NCBI GenBank assembly: GCA_949987705.1
Contig: OX465281.1
Span: forward strand, 2,830,001-2,894,000
Reading direction: 5' to 3'
DNA: 64,000 nt
DNA from: Thereva unica
Lineage: Eukaryota; Arthropoda; Insecta; Diptera; Therevidae
Shown in pieces: positions 11,690 to 23,133 of this stretch; position 1 is the stretch's first letter; each line of letters starts with the position of its first letter. The notes beneath the pieces were generated by a model. That model was not told the origin of the DNA. It was given only the letters and a program-made list of their open reading frames with translations, and ran no database searches. The translations under genes were made by a program, and so were the position numbers.

Positions 11690-12369
11690 TACAATTCCCC
11701 AGGATTTTTTTAATCGCATCCATGACGTCTTGCTTGGCTGTGTAGTGGAAAATATGTAGCAGCAACATCAGTTACTACAGCATCATTGAAACGACGAATA
11801 TCAACTTGGTTATTAACTTTTATGATCATAGAAACTTCAGCTGCAATATTCTCAGGTCTTTGACAATATTCTTACATGGACCTGAATGAGTGAACAAAAG
11901 GATTAATCCGATCTAACTCCAAACCTATTTCACGCATAATAGCAATATTACATTCAATATTCGCATTTCCATTTATTCTATGATTAGCAGCAGTATCTAC
12001 ATCATAGAAATACAATTGTGCATAACATGGAGGTCGGCCAGGAGTTAAGGCACCAGTTCGGTGATAGAAAATTTTATGGATTTTAAAATGATAAATGCCA
12101 TTTGCAGTGTCATTTGACAAATTACACTCAGAGCTAATCATTGCAAAGGCAGCATTATACGGATGAATATTTGCAAAAAAAAATTTAGAACGATTTTTAA
12201 TACCACATTCATTCGAAGTTAATCCTTCAAAAAAATTATTGAAAAAGTAATTTTGAGAAAGTGGAGGTAGATTAACTTTGCCTTTATGACAACACAAAGA
12301 AAATGCCTCAGTATTACGTAAAATTACTTCAGTCAGAAAATGTTTGGCACGACAAAAATGACAACTCAT
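11690..12369 (-). mobile_element. Helitron helicase-like N-terminal fragment
   Basis: The minus frame 12369-11872 begins MSCHFCRAKHF and continues with CCHKGKVNLPP, NPYNAAFA-like and IYHRTGALTPGRPPCYAQLY-like words. This is the conserved N-terminal region of Helitron Rep/helicase proteins. After a break the frame continues at about 11860-11740 with RPENIAAEVSMIIKVNNQVD. The Rep catalytic and helicase parts are missing, so this is a truncated, nonfunctional piece. It lies inside the TG...CA element, so it either inserted there or was captured by it. Confidence 0.8.
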
Positions 12370-12790
12370 ATTAAGGCTGGCCGCACACGTACGGTTTCCG
12401 TGTTCGGTTTCCGAATTCGGAATTCCGACTCGGGATTTCGTGAACTTAGCGCAGACGTTCGGTTTTTTGTGTTAGGAATCGACAAAAATCGACGGTTCGA
12501 CAAAAAATACTACCACAAAATACAACAAAATATAAAATGTACTCGGCACAGCACTGGCGCGGTTCCGAATGGAAATTTCCTGACGTGTGCGCCGGTTAAG
12601 CAAAAATGTATGTGAGCGCTGCGTTCGGGATGACGCCATTCGGTTTTTTTCCGTTCGGATATTCCGAACGCAAGTCCTGGCTTCCGAACCGAATATCAGG
12701 AATGGTTTCCGAACGGAATATTTAAGAACGTGTTTCGTTGAAATTCCTTATTACAAAACTATGCCATAAAAAGAACATTTTCTGAAAATT
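12370..12790. repeat. Dyad-rich TTCCG/CGGAA segment
   Basis: Between the Helitron fragment and the minisatellite, words such as CGGTTTCCG, TTCGGAATTCCGA, ATTCCGAACG and CCGAACGGAATAT recur in both orientations. It may be a small inverted-repeat transposon, but the ends could not be fixed and no target duplication was found. Confidence 0.4.
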
Positions 12791-12933
12791 TAAACGAAAT
12801 CGGTCCACGAACAAAAAAGCCTTAGCGTGTACAAACTTTTTGTTTGCCTATTAATATATAAGATATACAACTATATTACAAAGCTATCAAGGGAAGGAAG
12901 GAGAGGGAAATGAAAAAGGTGTAAGTCGGTCGG

Positions 12934-13865
12934 CACCACTGGATCAACTCTCCGTGGCCGATAAATGTATCGGTCGGCGCCACTGGATCAACTCTCCGTG
13001 GCCGGTAAATGTATCGGTCGGTCGGCGCCACTGGATCAACTCTCCGTGGCCGGTAAATGTATCGGTCGGTTGGCGCCACTGGATGAACTCTCCGTGGCCG
13101 GTAAATGTATCGGTCGGTCGGCGCCACTGGATCAACTCTCCGTGGCCGATAAATGTATCGGTCGGTCGGCGTCACTGGATCAACTCTCCGTGGCCGGTAA
13201 ATGTATCGGTCGGTCGGCGCCACTGAATGAACTCTCCGTGGCCGGTAAATGTATTAGTCGGTCGGCGCCACTGGATCAACTCTCCGTGGCCGGTAAATGT
13301 ATCGGTCGGTCGGCGCCACTGGATCAACTCTCCGTGGCCGGTAAATGTATCGTTCGGTCGGCGCCACTGGATCAACTCTCCGTGGCCGGTAAATGTATCG
13401 GTCGGTCGGCGCCACTGGATCAACTCTCCGTGGCCGATAAATGTATCGGTCGGTCGGCGCCACTGGATCAACTCTCCGTGGCCGGTAAATGTATCGGTCG
13501 GTTGGCGCCACTGGATGAACTCTCCGTGGCCGGTAAATGTATCGGTCGGTCGGCGCCACTGGATCAACTCTCCGTGGCCGATAAATGTATCGGTCGGTCG
13601 GCGTCACTGGATCAACTCTCCGTGGACGGTAAATGTATCGGTCGGTCGGCGCCACTGGATCAACTCTCCGTGGCCGGTAATTGTATCGGTCGGTCGGCGT
13701 CACTGGATCAACTCTCCGTGGCCGGTAAATGTATCGGTCGGTCGGCGTCACTGGATCAACTCTCCGTGGCCGGTAAATGTATCGGTCGGTCGGCGCCACT
13801 GGATCAACTCTCCGTGGCCGGTAATTGTATCGGTCGGTCGGCGCCACTGGATCAACTCTCCGTGA
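12934..13865. repeat. 48-bp minisatellite, about 19 copies
   Basis: A 48-bp unit built around CTGGATCAACTCTCCGTGGC and TGTATCGGTCGGTCGGCG is repeated head to tail about 19 times with few substitutions. An early copy lacks one GGTC step (44 bp). Because 48 is a multiple of 3, long open frames appear in at least four reading frames; for example a plus frame 12965-13870 gives a 16-residue repeat of the type APLDQLSVAGKCIGRS. No start context or splice signal argues for translation. Copies 2-5 and 11-14 share the same order of variants, indicating an internal block duplication of about nine units. The array ends in a degenerate copy at 13865-13900. Confidence 0.95.
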
Positions 13866-14136
13866 TTTGAAAAGGTATCGGTCGTCTGTACATGAACCAT
13901 ACGATCAACTCTTCTATGGCTCTGCCCAGTTATCAGGCAGAGGAATCACCTCTTCCACTGTCTGATCACGACTCCCTTTCGCAGCCAGGCACCGGCCTTT
14001 TATATTGGTGCCTTGCTGCGCTGCGCTGTTCTGTTTCGGTAATTTCAGCAGCTTATTAAGCGGTTGTGTCTTTTTTTGTTAACAGCGGTGGTGCTGTTGG
14101 GTTTATTATTTACAGCGGCTTGTTTCGTTACAACCC

Positions 14137-14380
14137 TCAGACTTATCCCAAACGTACATCGATAGGTTACGAGGGAGTGTGGGAAAGTGAGTTACGACTT
14201 CACGCAGTTCTTGAGTGCCGGAACCAGAGGCATTCTTCATGCAACACGCTCATTTATTCTCAAATTTCGGGTACTGCTGTACTGCTACCCACCGTCGGCT
14301 ATGAGCTCAACCATCCTATACATTCTATGACAGACTGGCAGGGCAATATGAGCTGAATCCTTAAAATTAGACTTCGGCAT
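14137..14380 (+). mobile_element. R1-like LINE, right half of the split copy
   Basis: From the ACCC duplication the frame reads LRLIPNVHR, a stop in place of W, then VTRECGKVSYDFTQFLSAGT. This is the C-terminal region after the reverse transcriptase in R1-like LINEs, normally ending in a zinc-knuckle-like segment. It is the direct continuation of 11100-11416. The homologous region of another copy is at 43040-43110 (ISYDVTQLLSGHG-like). Confidence 0.75.
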
Positions 14381-17300
14381 AAAGAGTCTGTTAATGGTTC
14401 TTAGAAGACGTCTTCTGTTCTCAAATAGTTTTCACTTGGTTGGTGTAACGTTTTCTTTTCAGAATGCAAAGTAACAAATCGACGGCTCCTAAGGATCGAT
14501 TCAAATCGTCATAAGGGTATGTGTGCGATGGCTCTCTGTAACTTCACGAGCAGTCCAACAAAAACGTTTGGTCCACAATTATCTCATTCGCATGTCATTG
14601 AACAGCATTGCCGATGCTACCAGCACTCGAACCTTTATGTGAATACATGTTAAGACCACTCTCCCACCTCCTCGCTATTACTTGAAACACGTCGCTGCAG
14701 GTCCTTCCGTTGGCTTAAGGCGAGTGCAAATAACGAAATGCTCAAATCCTTTTCATGCCTGGGCAAAAAGGTCGTGCTAAAAAGTTCATTTCGTAGATTA
14801 AAAACTGACCATAAATTAAATCCCGTAATCGTCGCAGCACTCAGCACAATAATTCCAGCCAGCATCCTTTCAGGATCAACCGGGCACAGTGGCAGGTAAG
14901 GGTGCGCCGAACCGAAGCATATCAATAAATTCTAGGACAACATTCCAGCTCGGTTAAGTTTTGTTTAGAGAAGGAAATTCCACAACTGACCACTCCTGAA
15001 GTCCTTGGTTATCTTCTACTGGTCATCCGTTCGTTACCGAGTGTTCCTTGCATACCGAGAAGCTGAAAATGCAATCCCCAGCAGCACAAGGATTTATGTC
15101 CTTTCTTACGTCAGAAGGTGGTTAAGGCGAATAAATTTTCTCCCCGTTCGAAGTTGTGAGAGAGAGAACCGAAAAACCATCGCCATATACACGGCCAGGG
15201 CGGCGGCGGTGGGGGTGCGGAGTGAATGGTCAGTTTAGAATTTCGGAAATTTAATATGAGTTTCCTTTTAGCCGGGGCCGTAATGAATTTAGTCCTTGAA
15301 ACAAATGTCTTCGTATTTATCTTAAAATAATATCCTCGCAAGAGGTGCTCTCTCCTTCCTGTTGCCAATGACTCCTTGCGTCGTCATCGGATGCCGTTGG
15401 ACGTGTAGTTGTGTGTGTGTGCCGGGTGAGGGTCCTTATTTAGTTGTAAGAATCCTGAATAACAGAAGCAAGGATAATTCAGGCATTTCGATTTTGATGA
15501 TGTTTGCACTTTGCCGAACCAGGATAATACAGCTGGCTGGGTGGTGCGGCGGTGCTGCGGCTGAACGGCCGGCGGAGCTGTACACACCGCAGTATGTAAA
15601 TTAAATTTTGGTCCGGGTTAGCCCCCCCCCGGCCACCATCTAGGCACCTCACTCACCTCGTGCAGCGCTGTGTAACAGCCAGAATGAAATCCTTTTTGTT
15701 GACCACGCATTTCGCCTCCCCCTCCTCCTCCTCAGTGCACTGCTCTGTCACTAAGGATGCTGCAATGAACTGTGTGAATCGTCCCGCCTTGCACAGAATG
15801 GCGACAGGTCCCAGGGCGGACTATTCGTGCACTCATCTTAATTTATAAGTTATGGCCGAACATAAAAAGATTACAACTACAGAGCTGGCAGCGCTTCCAA
15901 CATGGACCCCACGACTGCAGCATTTCCTCCGCTTCACTCGGTCCACGGAGCACGAGGGTGGGTGTCACATTGTATGTATTTAATTTAAACCCTTTGTAGT
16001 AATAATAAAGGGTCCGCGTATGGCGGTTGAGGCGCGTTGCGCTACTTTTCGCTAGTACATAAGTCGTCCGCTTCCACCTTAGATGCTGGCAGAGATATAT
16101 GCTTCCCTCTTGCTGTCGTCCTCCCAACGCCGGGACCCCACCCACTCGTCGCTGGGAAGATACTTTAAACCCTTTTATGAAAAACCACCACCATTTCCCC
16201 CTCCAGGCTGGCAGCAACCCTCCAGAATAAATAAAGGCGAAGAAAAATCATTAAAATCGCTCGACTGCTGAGTCCTTCGTTCTGCCATCTTCCTTTTTAG
16301 ATTTGCATCCTTCGTTACTCGCCGTTCCTCATTTAGGCGAAGAAACTCGCCTCGGACTTTGTATGTGCGTACCGCTCTGGGGATCCTTCGCCGGTTCGCA
16401 TCGATACCAGAAAAAATTACGTATAAATTTCTACGCTGCCACACCGATTCCAGCCCTACGCACTTATCCCTTTCGCATTGTATTCCTGCTCCTAATCAAA
16501 GGAAGCCCTCGTGCCTTGGAATTTTTCCTTCGCACACAAGAAACACTAGAAAAAGGGTTAACTGCGCGCGTGTTTGTGTGTGTATGTATGTCAGCCGAGG
16601 AAAATAGGTTTTTAATGAATCCTCTCGGTGCTGCTCGGGGGACTACACTCCTTCGGCTTTAAAGCCAAGATATATGAGTAGAGGGGCTGCAATTCTATTT
16701 CGAAAGAACCCTTTTTGTTTATCCCCGAAAACTTTTAATTGCCATTTTGTTTTAAACGAAATTTCCGGGAAAGGAGAAATGTATCCTGCAATATTCCAAT
16801 TACGGAGAGGGTAGTTTTTTCCAGCCTTCAAATGCACATAGTGGTCGAGTGGTAATTCGCTCCAAGCAGCTGAAGCATCCTACAGAATGCTGCCTCTACA
16901 GCCTCACCTATACCTTAACAAACCAATGATCACTGCAATTTTAAAAAAATTGGTCTTGACAACCCCCTTTTAGTAGTTATTGTTCGTTTGGTGCAATATG
17001 TGTATGTCAGGGCCGGTGTTTGCCTTTTTTGCGCCCGGTGCAGTATGCTACATTGCGCCCCCATCATTTCTGTTCAGTAAAGGGCAATGAAAAAGACACA
17101 AACACTCTTTGAAGGTCCTTTAATATATGAAAATGAAGGCATGGGAAATCTTTTTCACTTTCTTTCTGACTTAGCGCCCTGTCTAATTGCGCCCAGTGCA
17201 AATACACCAATTGCAGCTATAGGCCGCTCCTGCCTATGTCCAGCCAGAATTTTCTTCGCGATCTTGCTTTTGTGCTGGAGTTTGCTTACGCTTTAACTTC

Positions 17301-17425
17301 TCAAATTTCAGAACAGAGGCGATCTAGGTGGTTTTTCGCCGAATTAGGGATCTATAATAGTACGTCTAATACGCACCACAAATGACACCGACACCCAAGA
17401 AAGGATAGACAACGAAATCAGGCAA
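14381..17425. other. Apparently unique noncoding island 3
   Basis: No gene or transposon protein is recognised. GC-rich blocks (15195-15225, 15540-15590) alternate with AATTTA blocks, as in the other islands. Minus frames near 16175-16444 and 15843-16217 and plus frames near 16303-16662 are unsupported. The words GCGCCCGGTGCA and TTGCACC occur near 17033 and 17565, suggesting that the stretch 16990-17620 belongs partly to a repeat. Confidence 0.3.
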
Positions 17426-17426
17426 A

Positions 17427-19330
17427 CTAACTAGAATTGGATTGGCCACATCCTTTAGAAGACAATGAAAATGGGCACAAAACGTGCATTTCCTGCAATA
17501 TATGACAATTGTGTGGCACGGGAACACTTTCAATTTTTTTTACAATCATAATTTCTGAAACTGCGCCCGGTGCAAGTGCACCATTTGCACCTATGAAAAC
17601 GCCGCCCCTGCTTATCATCATTCGAAAAACATGTCCAAACCACCCTAGTCGACGTTTTTGTATTTCTTCTTCGTTCAGTGTCTGCTGATCGCATCTTTGT
17701 CTAACTGTTTCGTTTCGAAGGCGAGTGCGGATTGAGACACCGAGCATCCGCCTCAAGCATCGCATTTGGAAGACCTGGAGCTTGTTGACGTCTGGCTAGA
17801 ACAGTGCCCACGATTCCGAGCCATAAAGAAAGATCGGAAGATCAACGTTCGGGAAAGGCGTACTTTCGTTTTGATGGTAGTATTTGTTCGTTTGCTTATG
17901 TACCACTTGAGCGAGGCGAATGCTGCTGCTGCCTGGCCGATACGGCTATGAACGTCGGCCGTCGATGCCACTTTCTTTTCGTCCACCAATGATCCCAAAT
18001 ATTTGAACATCGGAACCTGTTCGATTTGGGTTCCATCGAGGTGAGCACTGGCAGTTTGGTATTTTTCGCATTGATTTTCAGCCCGTATGACCGAGCGATG
18101 CGTGAAATGTCGTATCAGATGCCCTTTGATTCGGCATCCGTGTCCGCGAAGACGGCCCTATCCTCGGCGAACATCAAGCCGGTTAGGAAGTTGTTGCCGT
18201 CATATCGAACTTCGCGTCGTCCGTCGAATGCTTCACGCATAGTCGCGTCCATCACAACGTTGAAGAGAAGTGGCGAAGCGACGTCTCCCTGTCCCTGACA
18301 CCCGTTTAAATCGGGAACTCCTCGGATAAGTGGCTCCGAATGCGAACGCCGCTGGTTGAGCCATTGTACGCGCTTAGAGAAGTTAGATGATTTTCAATGG
18401 CACGTGTTCGGTTTCCAAGACTCTCCACAAGCTGTTCCAATTGATGCAATCCAACTTGAAATCGATGACAACGACGACAGTTCGTTTGCCGCAACGAGTT
18501 CTTTCTTCCATTAGTTTGTTCTTTCCCGCTCATTTGCTCTCTATGTTTTTATGCCGACGATCGAAAGGAGGCTAATACCACGATAAGTCTTGCATTCTCG
18601 ACTGTCGCCTTCCTTCAAAATTGGCACAACGATCGCTTTTTTCCACGCCGACGGGACACGATCTGAATGCCATGTGTGTGTTATGAGGACGTGGAGCTGC
18701 TGTGATAAGGCATCACCTCCAGCTTCATCTTCTCGGTGGGTACTTGATCGTCTTCACCTCGGAACTGATTCGTCAGCTGTTCGATAATCGGCGGGTCGGG
18801 TGCTGGACCTTGTCGCGAATCGGGGTTGTACAGCGGATGGAAGAATTTTCTCCATCGCTGCAGGCGCCCATGGGGAGAGGTTACGAAGCGTCCGATACTC
18901 GTGCCTCGTTATTCCAGTGCGCTCTTCGTTCAAATCTCATTTTCTGTCGAACTTCTTTGTTCAATCTTTGGTATTGCTCGAAATCGAAGTGCTTCATTCG
19001 TTTCCACTGATCGACTAGGTCCAAATAGCTGTCCGAGATCCACAGCTGCGTCCGTTTACGGATGAGGGGACACTACTTCACTGCAAACCTCACAATGAAC
19101 TCCGACAATTGTCTTTCTTCTACATCGATATCGTCCGGTATGGCGAACGCCACGTTGTTGGATAATGCCATTTGAAACTCTCGCCCAATAGTCGGATCAA
19201 TTAGGCGCAATCCTTCTTGGCTGGTTGTGGCGCCGTTTTCCATGCTCTTTGTAATCGCATCTGTAATTTCGTTGGAATAAGATAATGGTCCGATCCGCAA
19301 TAGGGCCCACGCATTGCACGTACGTCTTTA
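17427..19330 (-). mobile_element. RTE-like LINE reverse transcriptase relic
   Basis: Reading the minus strand from 19300 down, the order is as follows. VPILKEGDSRECKTYRGISL (about 18640-18570) is the start of the RT fingers. TVVVVIDFKLDCIN (about 18485-18440) is motif A, with D retained. GCQGQGDVASPLLFNVVMDA (about 18305-18245) is motif B. LTGLMFAEDRAVFADT (about 18185-18140) is motif C, with the catalytic Y.DD degraded to FAED. FKYLGSLVDEKK follows at 18010. The tail has MRCLRRMLGVSIRTRLRNE and RRLGWFGHVFRM. Frameshifts and the lost motif C show it is dead. The domain order and tail fit RTE-like endonuclease/RT elements. Confidence 0.9.
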
Positions 19331-19435
19331 AACGTCGATCGGAATCTTGCGTTGATCAAAACGTAGCCTAACATCGCCGATTCGATTCAGCTTTTAAGGA
19401 AAGCTATCTAGGTAGAAGAAAATAAGAAGACAAAG

Positions 19436-19520
19436 GGCAAATCCGCGGAGTGGATTCGAACCAAGAACCTCTGGGACGGTAGTCGGACGCCTTAACACCT
19501 AGACTACCAAGGCCGATTGA
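19436..19520 (-). repeat. tRNA-derived SINE head
   Basis: The minus strand reads CCTTGGTAGTCTAGGTGTTA (A box region) and TTGGTTCGAATCC (perfect B box, plus-strand 19452-19462) at tRNA-like spacing. The acceptor strands do not pair and the sequence runs on into non-tRNA SINE body, so this is a SINE promoter and not a tRNA gene. It matches the copy at 39195-39275 in order and wording. Confidence 0.7.
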
Positions 19521-19529
19521 CTTGTCCCT

Positions 19530-21640
19530 CTCCACAGTTGCAGCAGTATGGAATTTTCATTCAGGCGGCATGTTTCTCAATTGACCAGTTGTCAAGTGAA
19601 GCAGATGTCTACTTCTCTATTATCCATCGATTCAATAAGGACGCTCCGCCTATCATCAAACACAAACGAGTGTCGTCTTACACTTGAAAATTTGAGAGAC
19701 CAAGTTTCCAAGTCCTGTTGGCAATTTCAATAAGACAAGAAGAAATTGAAGGCTTCACCTTAAACGAACGCAACAACTGGGATAGCCGCCGAGCCTCAAC
19801 CTACACATATCAGCCAGAAATGGAATATTGTTCGAATATCGCCTTGGAAAAGGGACGACAATTGCTCCTGCAAACCTCACAGAACAATCAGTTACCAAAA
19901 AACACAAGAATACAAAAAACGCCAATTCATACCGAGCAGGCAAGACGGCGGTACCCAGCGGTTCACGTGTCCTCTTCCAGCGGCGGCCTAGTAAAAAACT
20001 GCAAGTCTTCGGACCAAGCTACTGCGGGCCTCCGCCCGGAGCCCTCAGCCGTTCAGTTGCCATAGGGTCGTGAAATGTATGTCAACAAATTAATTCCATT
20101 CACCCTCCTCGGCGCGCGGAGATCTCCAGGGTCGAAAGGGCACCTCAGGCCTCGATTAACGCTTCGATAAGGGCAAAAGCCGCGAATTTATGGAACGTGT
20201 AACCGGAATCCGGGCGTCGTACATGTGTGCGTATGGAACTCATTCGGGGGCAGGACATTACGTATCCTTGATATTCCTGGCATAATCATTGTGTGCCGGA
20301 AATGCGTGAGCCCGCTAATAACTCCGCGTAACCTTTAACGATTACGCAGCTCACGTTAACATATATGAGCCAGCGATTTATACATCGCGCGCGAGCTCCT
20401 GCTAAGATATCCCGATAGCACGAATGTGAGCGGCAGGGTCCTTTTTTGTCGTCCGTTTTTTATTACAGGCTCTGGGAATGGATATTTCGGCATCGATTAA
20501 GCACCGCAGCCCCGGCGTATTTCGCTTCAAGTTCTCCATTAATTACTTAAGCATACTGCATACAATTTCGGACGCCCTTCGCCGGACTGCCACCCTTTAA
20601 GGGCGCACGGCCGGGGGCGGGGGGGGCTTTCATGCGGGACGCAAATGTAGAAACTTATGGAGTCTTTTGTATTCACATTTCTCAAAAGCAATCCTTGGAG
20701 AAAAAACAAAGGATTCGACCGCCAATTAACAGGATCTCCATTGTCCGGCTCCTTCAGAAGTCACTCTGCTGTTCGTGTGCTGGTCCTGGCTGGGAGCTGC
20801 TCCTGTGTGTTGGTCCTTGGCAAACCTTTTCAGACGGAAAAATGCAAATTACACGCGAAGTAGATTTAATGAGAGCGGCTGCTTCTACCACTTTTTATTT
20901 AATTTCATCCCCCTCGAGTGCCGCGCCGCCCCCACTGGAGGGAGAGATGCTGAAGAAGACATTTTTATGCTTACTTTTCGGCAGCGTTTTTTCTGCACAT
21001 CGGAAGGGCTTCGTCCCTGCATTCACCTTGTCTTAATTATGAAGCTCTAATTTCGGAAAATTCTATAGGAACCGCGACGGATATGTAGCGCCCCGCTCCT
21101 GCACCTCCGCATGTGGATCTATTTCCAGCGTCGCTTTTTGCCACGTTAAACTTTTTTTTTTTTGGTTTATTTACATTTTTCCCTGCTGCACGGGGGTTTT
21201 GTTTGGTTGTGGATTCGCTCATATTAATTACTTTAAAGGCAAGGAATTGCCGTAATAACTTTAAGAGGCCGCGCAGCTTCAATGCACGCCATTTGTTGAC
21301 GGCCTTAAGGTGATCTGGAATTCTTGGGAAATACCTGTCCTGAGAACTGCGGAGTGGACGTGCTGTATCTAGTGTTTCAAGGCAGAGATCTCGTGCAATT
21401 AAAGCAAACGAATTTAATGAAGAAAGGAATTGGAAATGTTTGAAGCGAAGACAAGATTGGACTGGGGTTTCTAAGGCGAACTCACTTCTGAGAAGATGTG
21501 AAACCTAATTTCGACTGCTCATACCCTGAAGATTCTCAGGTACTCATTTTGCGAGTAGTATTAGTTCATGTTCCTACCTTCCAACGCAATAGAGGAGCCC
21601 TAATAAGGCATCTCGTCGCCTTAACCCCTTCCGTTAATAA
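19530..21640. other. Apparently unique noncoding island 4
   Basis: The part 19700-20070 carries a 115-codon plus frame with no recognisable domain. From 20080 to 21300 the sequence is a mix of GC-rich and AATTA-rich blocks without transposon words. No exon with credible splice sites was identified. Confidence 0.3.
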
Positions 21641-22665
21641 TAGGGTAAGTTCCCCTTAAATCGGGTCTTCACTTAGGGGACAGTATACCTCCTTAGCCAT
21701 CTGCTGATCTGAAGCATAACACTCCGACGAGGCCGTCTCCCGCTAACCCCGAGAGTTGTGCCTACTTCTTTAGCACCCTCCACGCTTTTAATAATCTATC
21801 CTGTCCTTTACTCTTTCATTCAAATCAAGCTTATTACTAAAAATTTCACAATGACTAGTTCGACGTGACGGACTGGTACTACTAAGGGTGACTCCTAAGC
21901 TTGGACACATAAAAAACGATCGCAGGCTGTTTCACCGAAAACAAAAAATCTTCTGCTTGTAGTAAAGGACTAAGGGGGAGAACGACTAACAAAGACCTCG
22001 GAAGGTGGTGGCACCCGATTTTTCCCTTCTAGCAAAACCCTAGAAGAGTCACTGCAGACGAATAGCCAACAGTTAGCCAAGTTAGCAGGTCCTAATCCCA
22101 CTTCCCCGCGGTACTTCTTCGGAAGGAGCTAACGAGAACTCTGCGCCACAAAACATAGTTTTAAGTCGGTTGGACTGAGGGTTAGCAACTCGCTCCCATA
22201 AAAAAAGAATCGCTAAGAATCGGCAAACAATAAGTCGAAACAGGATGGACAACACGACGACGATTTGCAAAACAGAGACCGCTGGAGAGCAACATTTTTT
22301 CGCCCTATATTGCCTGAGGGATTAAAGAAGCATAAGTAAGAAGTAAGTACAGGACGATGTTAACTCGAACAGTCGCTTCCTTTTGTATACGCTACAGTCT
22401 AGAAGTTCGTACAGTGGAACAAACTTTCCACAGTCAGTATTCCCGATCTTATGCAATATCTAAGAGTTAAAACGCAGGATTTCAGTCCTCAATTCACTAA
22501 TTTTCGCTTGCAATTCAATAACTCTCACTAATAACACCTATTTATGGCCTTTTATATCACTATTCAATCACAACTTTTCGCTTTAGGTCATTTTGATCAC
22601 TTAGAACACTTTAATCGCTTTTTAAATCAAAACTGATTCTAAATGCTGCTGCCACTGCATTTATA
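21641..22665. repeat. Diverged repeat, copy A
   Basis: The segment with CATTCAAATCAAGCTTATTACTAAA near 21820 and the wording around 22410-22460 recur in diverged form at 24230-25110. Near 22290-22330 there is also a LINE 3' end of the type CGCCCTAT...GAGGGATTAAAG on the plus strand, shared with 43725-43760 (minus), 51085-51135 (plus) and about 61215-61245 (plus). This is layered old repeats with no gene. Confidence 0.5.
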
Positions 22666-23133
22666 AGCCTGTTCGCTTACTTAAAATGGGATCTCTCGGG
22701 ATCCCATTTGCGCCCATTTCGTGTTCGCTTACTTTTTCGGGCTCGAAAAAGAGGGGAAATTTTCGCTTCCCCTCTTGCCAATTTGTGCCAGAGGTTTTGA
22801 GTCCCGGCGATTGTGGATTGGTGTTTGTAGTGTATTTGAATTGTCAAAAGGAACTGTCAATTATCATGTTAAATCAAAATGATTACGACGTGATGAAAAT
22901 AAGTTCTTTATTTGGTGCCTAGTAACAAGATTTTAAATAATTTCATGCATAAATTATTAGTTTCAATAGCATTATGTCATTAATTTGAAGACCCAAGTGA
23001 TTTCTAGGTTAGATTTGCAAAAATCATCCCAGAAAGTGTTCGCTTACTTTCATATTTTTATCCCCACTCTTCAATTTTATTGTCAAAAATCTCGGGATCC
23101 CGAGGGATCCCATTTGAAGTAAGCGAACAGGCT
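22666..23133. mobile_element. 468-bp MITE with about 40-bp terminal inverted repeats
   Basis: The left end starts AGCCTGTTCGCTTACTTAAA and the right end, inverted, starts AGCCTGTTCGCTTACTTCAA. The first 40 bases of the two ends differ at only two positions. TTATA flanks both sides (22661-22665 and 23134-23138) as a 5-bp target duplication. The word GTTCGCTTACTTT recurs inside the element. The internal frame 22686-22922 is a shadow, with no transposase similarity. Nonautonomous DNA transposon; superfamily not assigned. Confidence 0.85.

Larger units (their letters stand above)
11417..14132. mobile_element. TG...CA element with 4-bp target duplication, probable solo LTR
   Basis: The element begins TGTAACG and ends CGTTACA, perfect inverted ends of the TG...CA type used by LTR retrotransposons. 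It is flanked by ACCC on both sides (11413-11416 and 14133-14136). Flanking LINE sequence is colinear across the insertion and returns to frame when the element and one ACCC are removed, so the boundaries are secure. No gag or pol is visible, which fits a solo LTR enlarged by a Helitron fragment and a minisatellite. A DNA transposon with 4-bp duplications cannot be excluded. Confidence 0.7.

Noticed and set aside
12934..13865. CRISPR-like array
   Set aside because: The units are contiguous 48-bp tandem copies with no unique spacers, in a eukaryotic context.
12965..13870. 301-residue repetitive protein
   Set aside because: The frame is open only because the 48-bp unit is a multiple of three and lacks stops; equally long frames exist on the other strand, with no start context or splice support.
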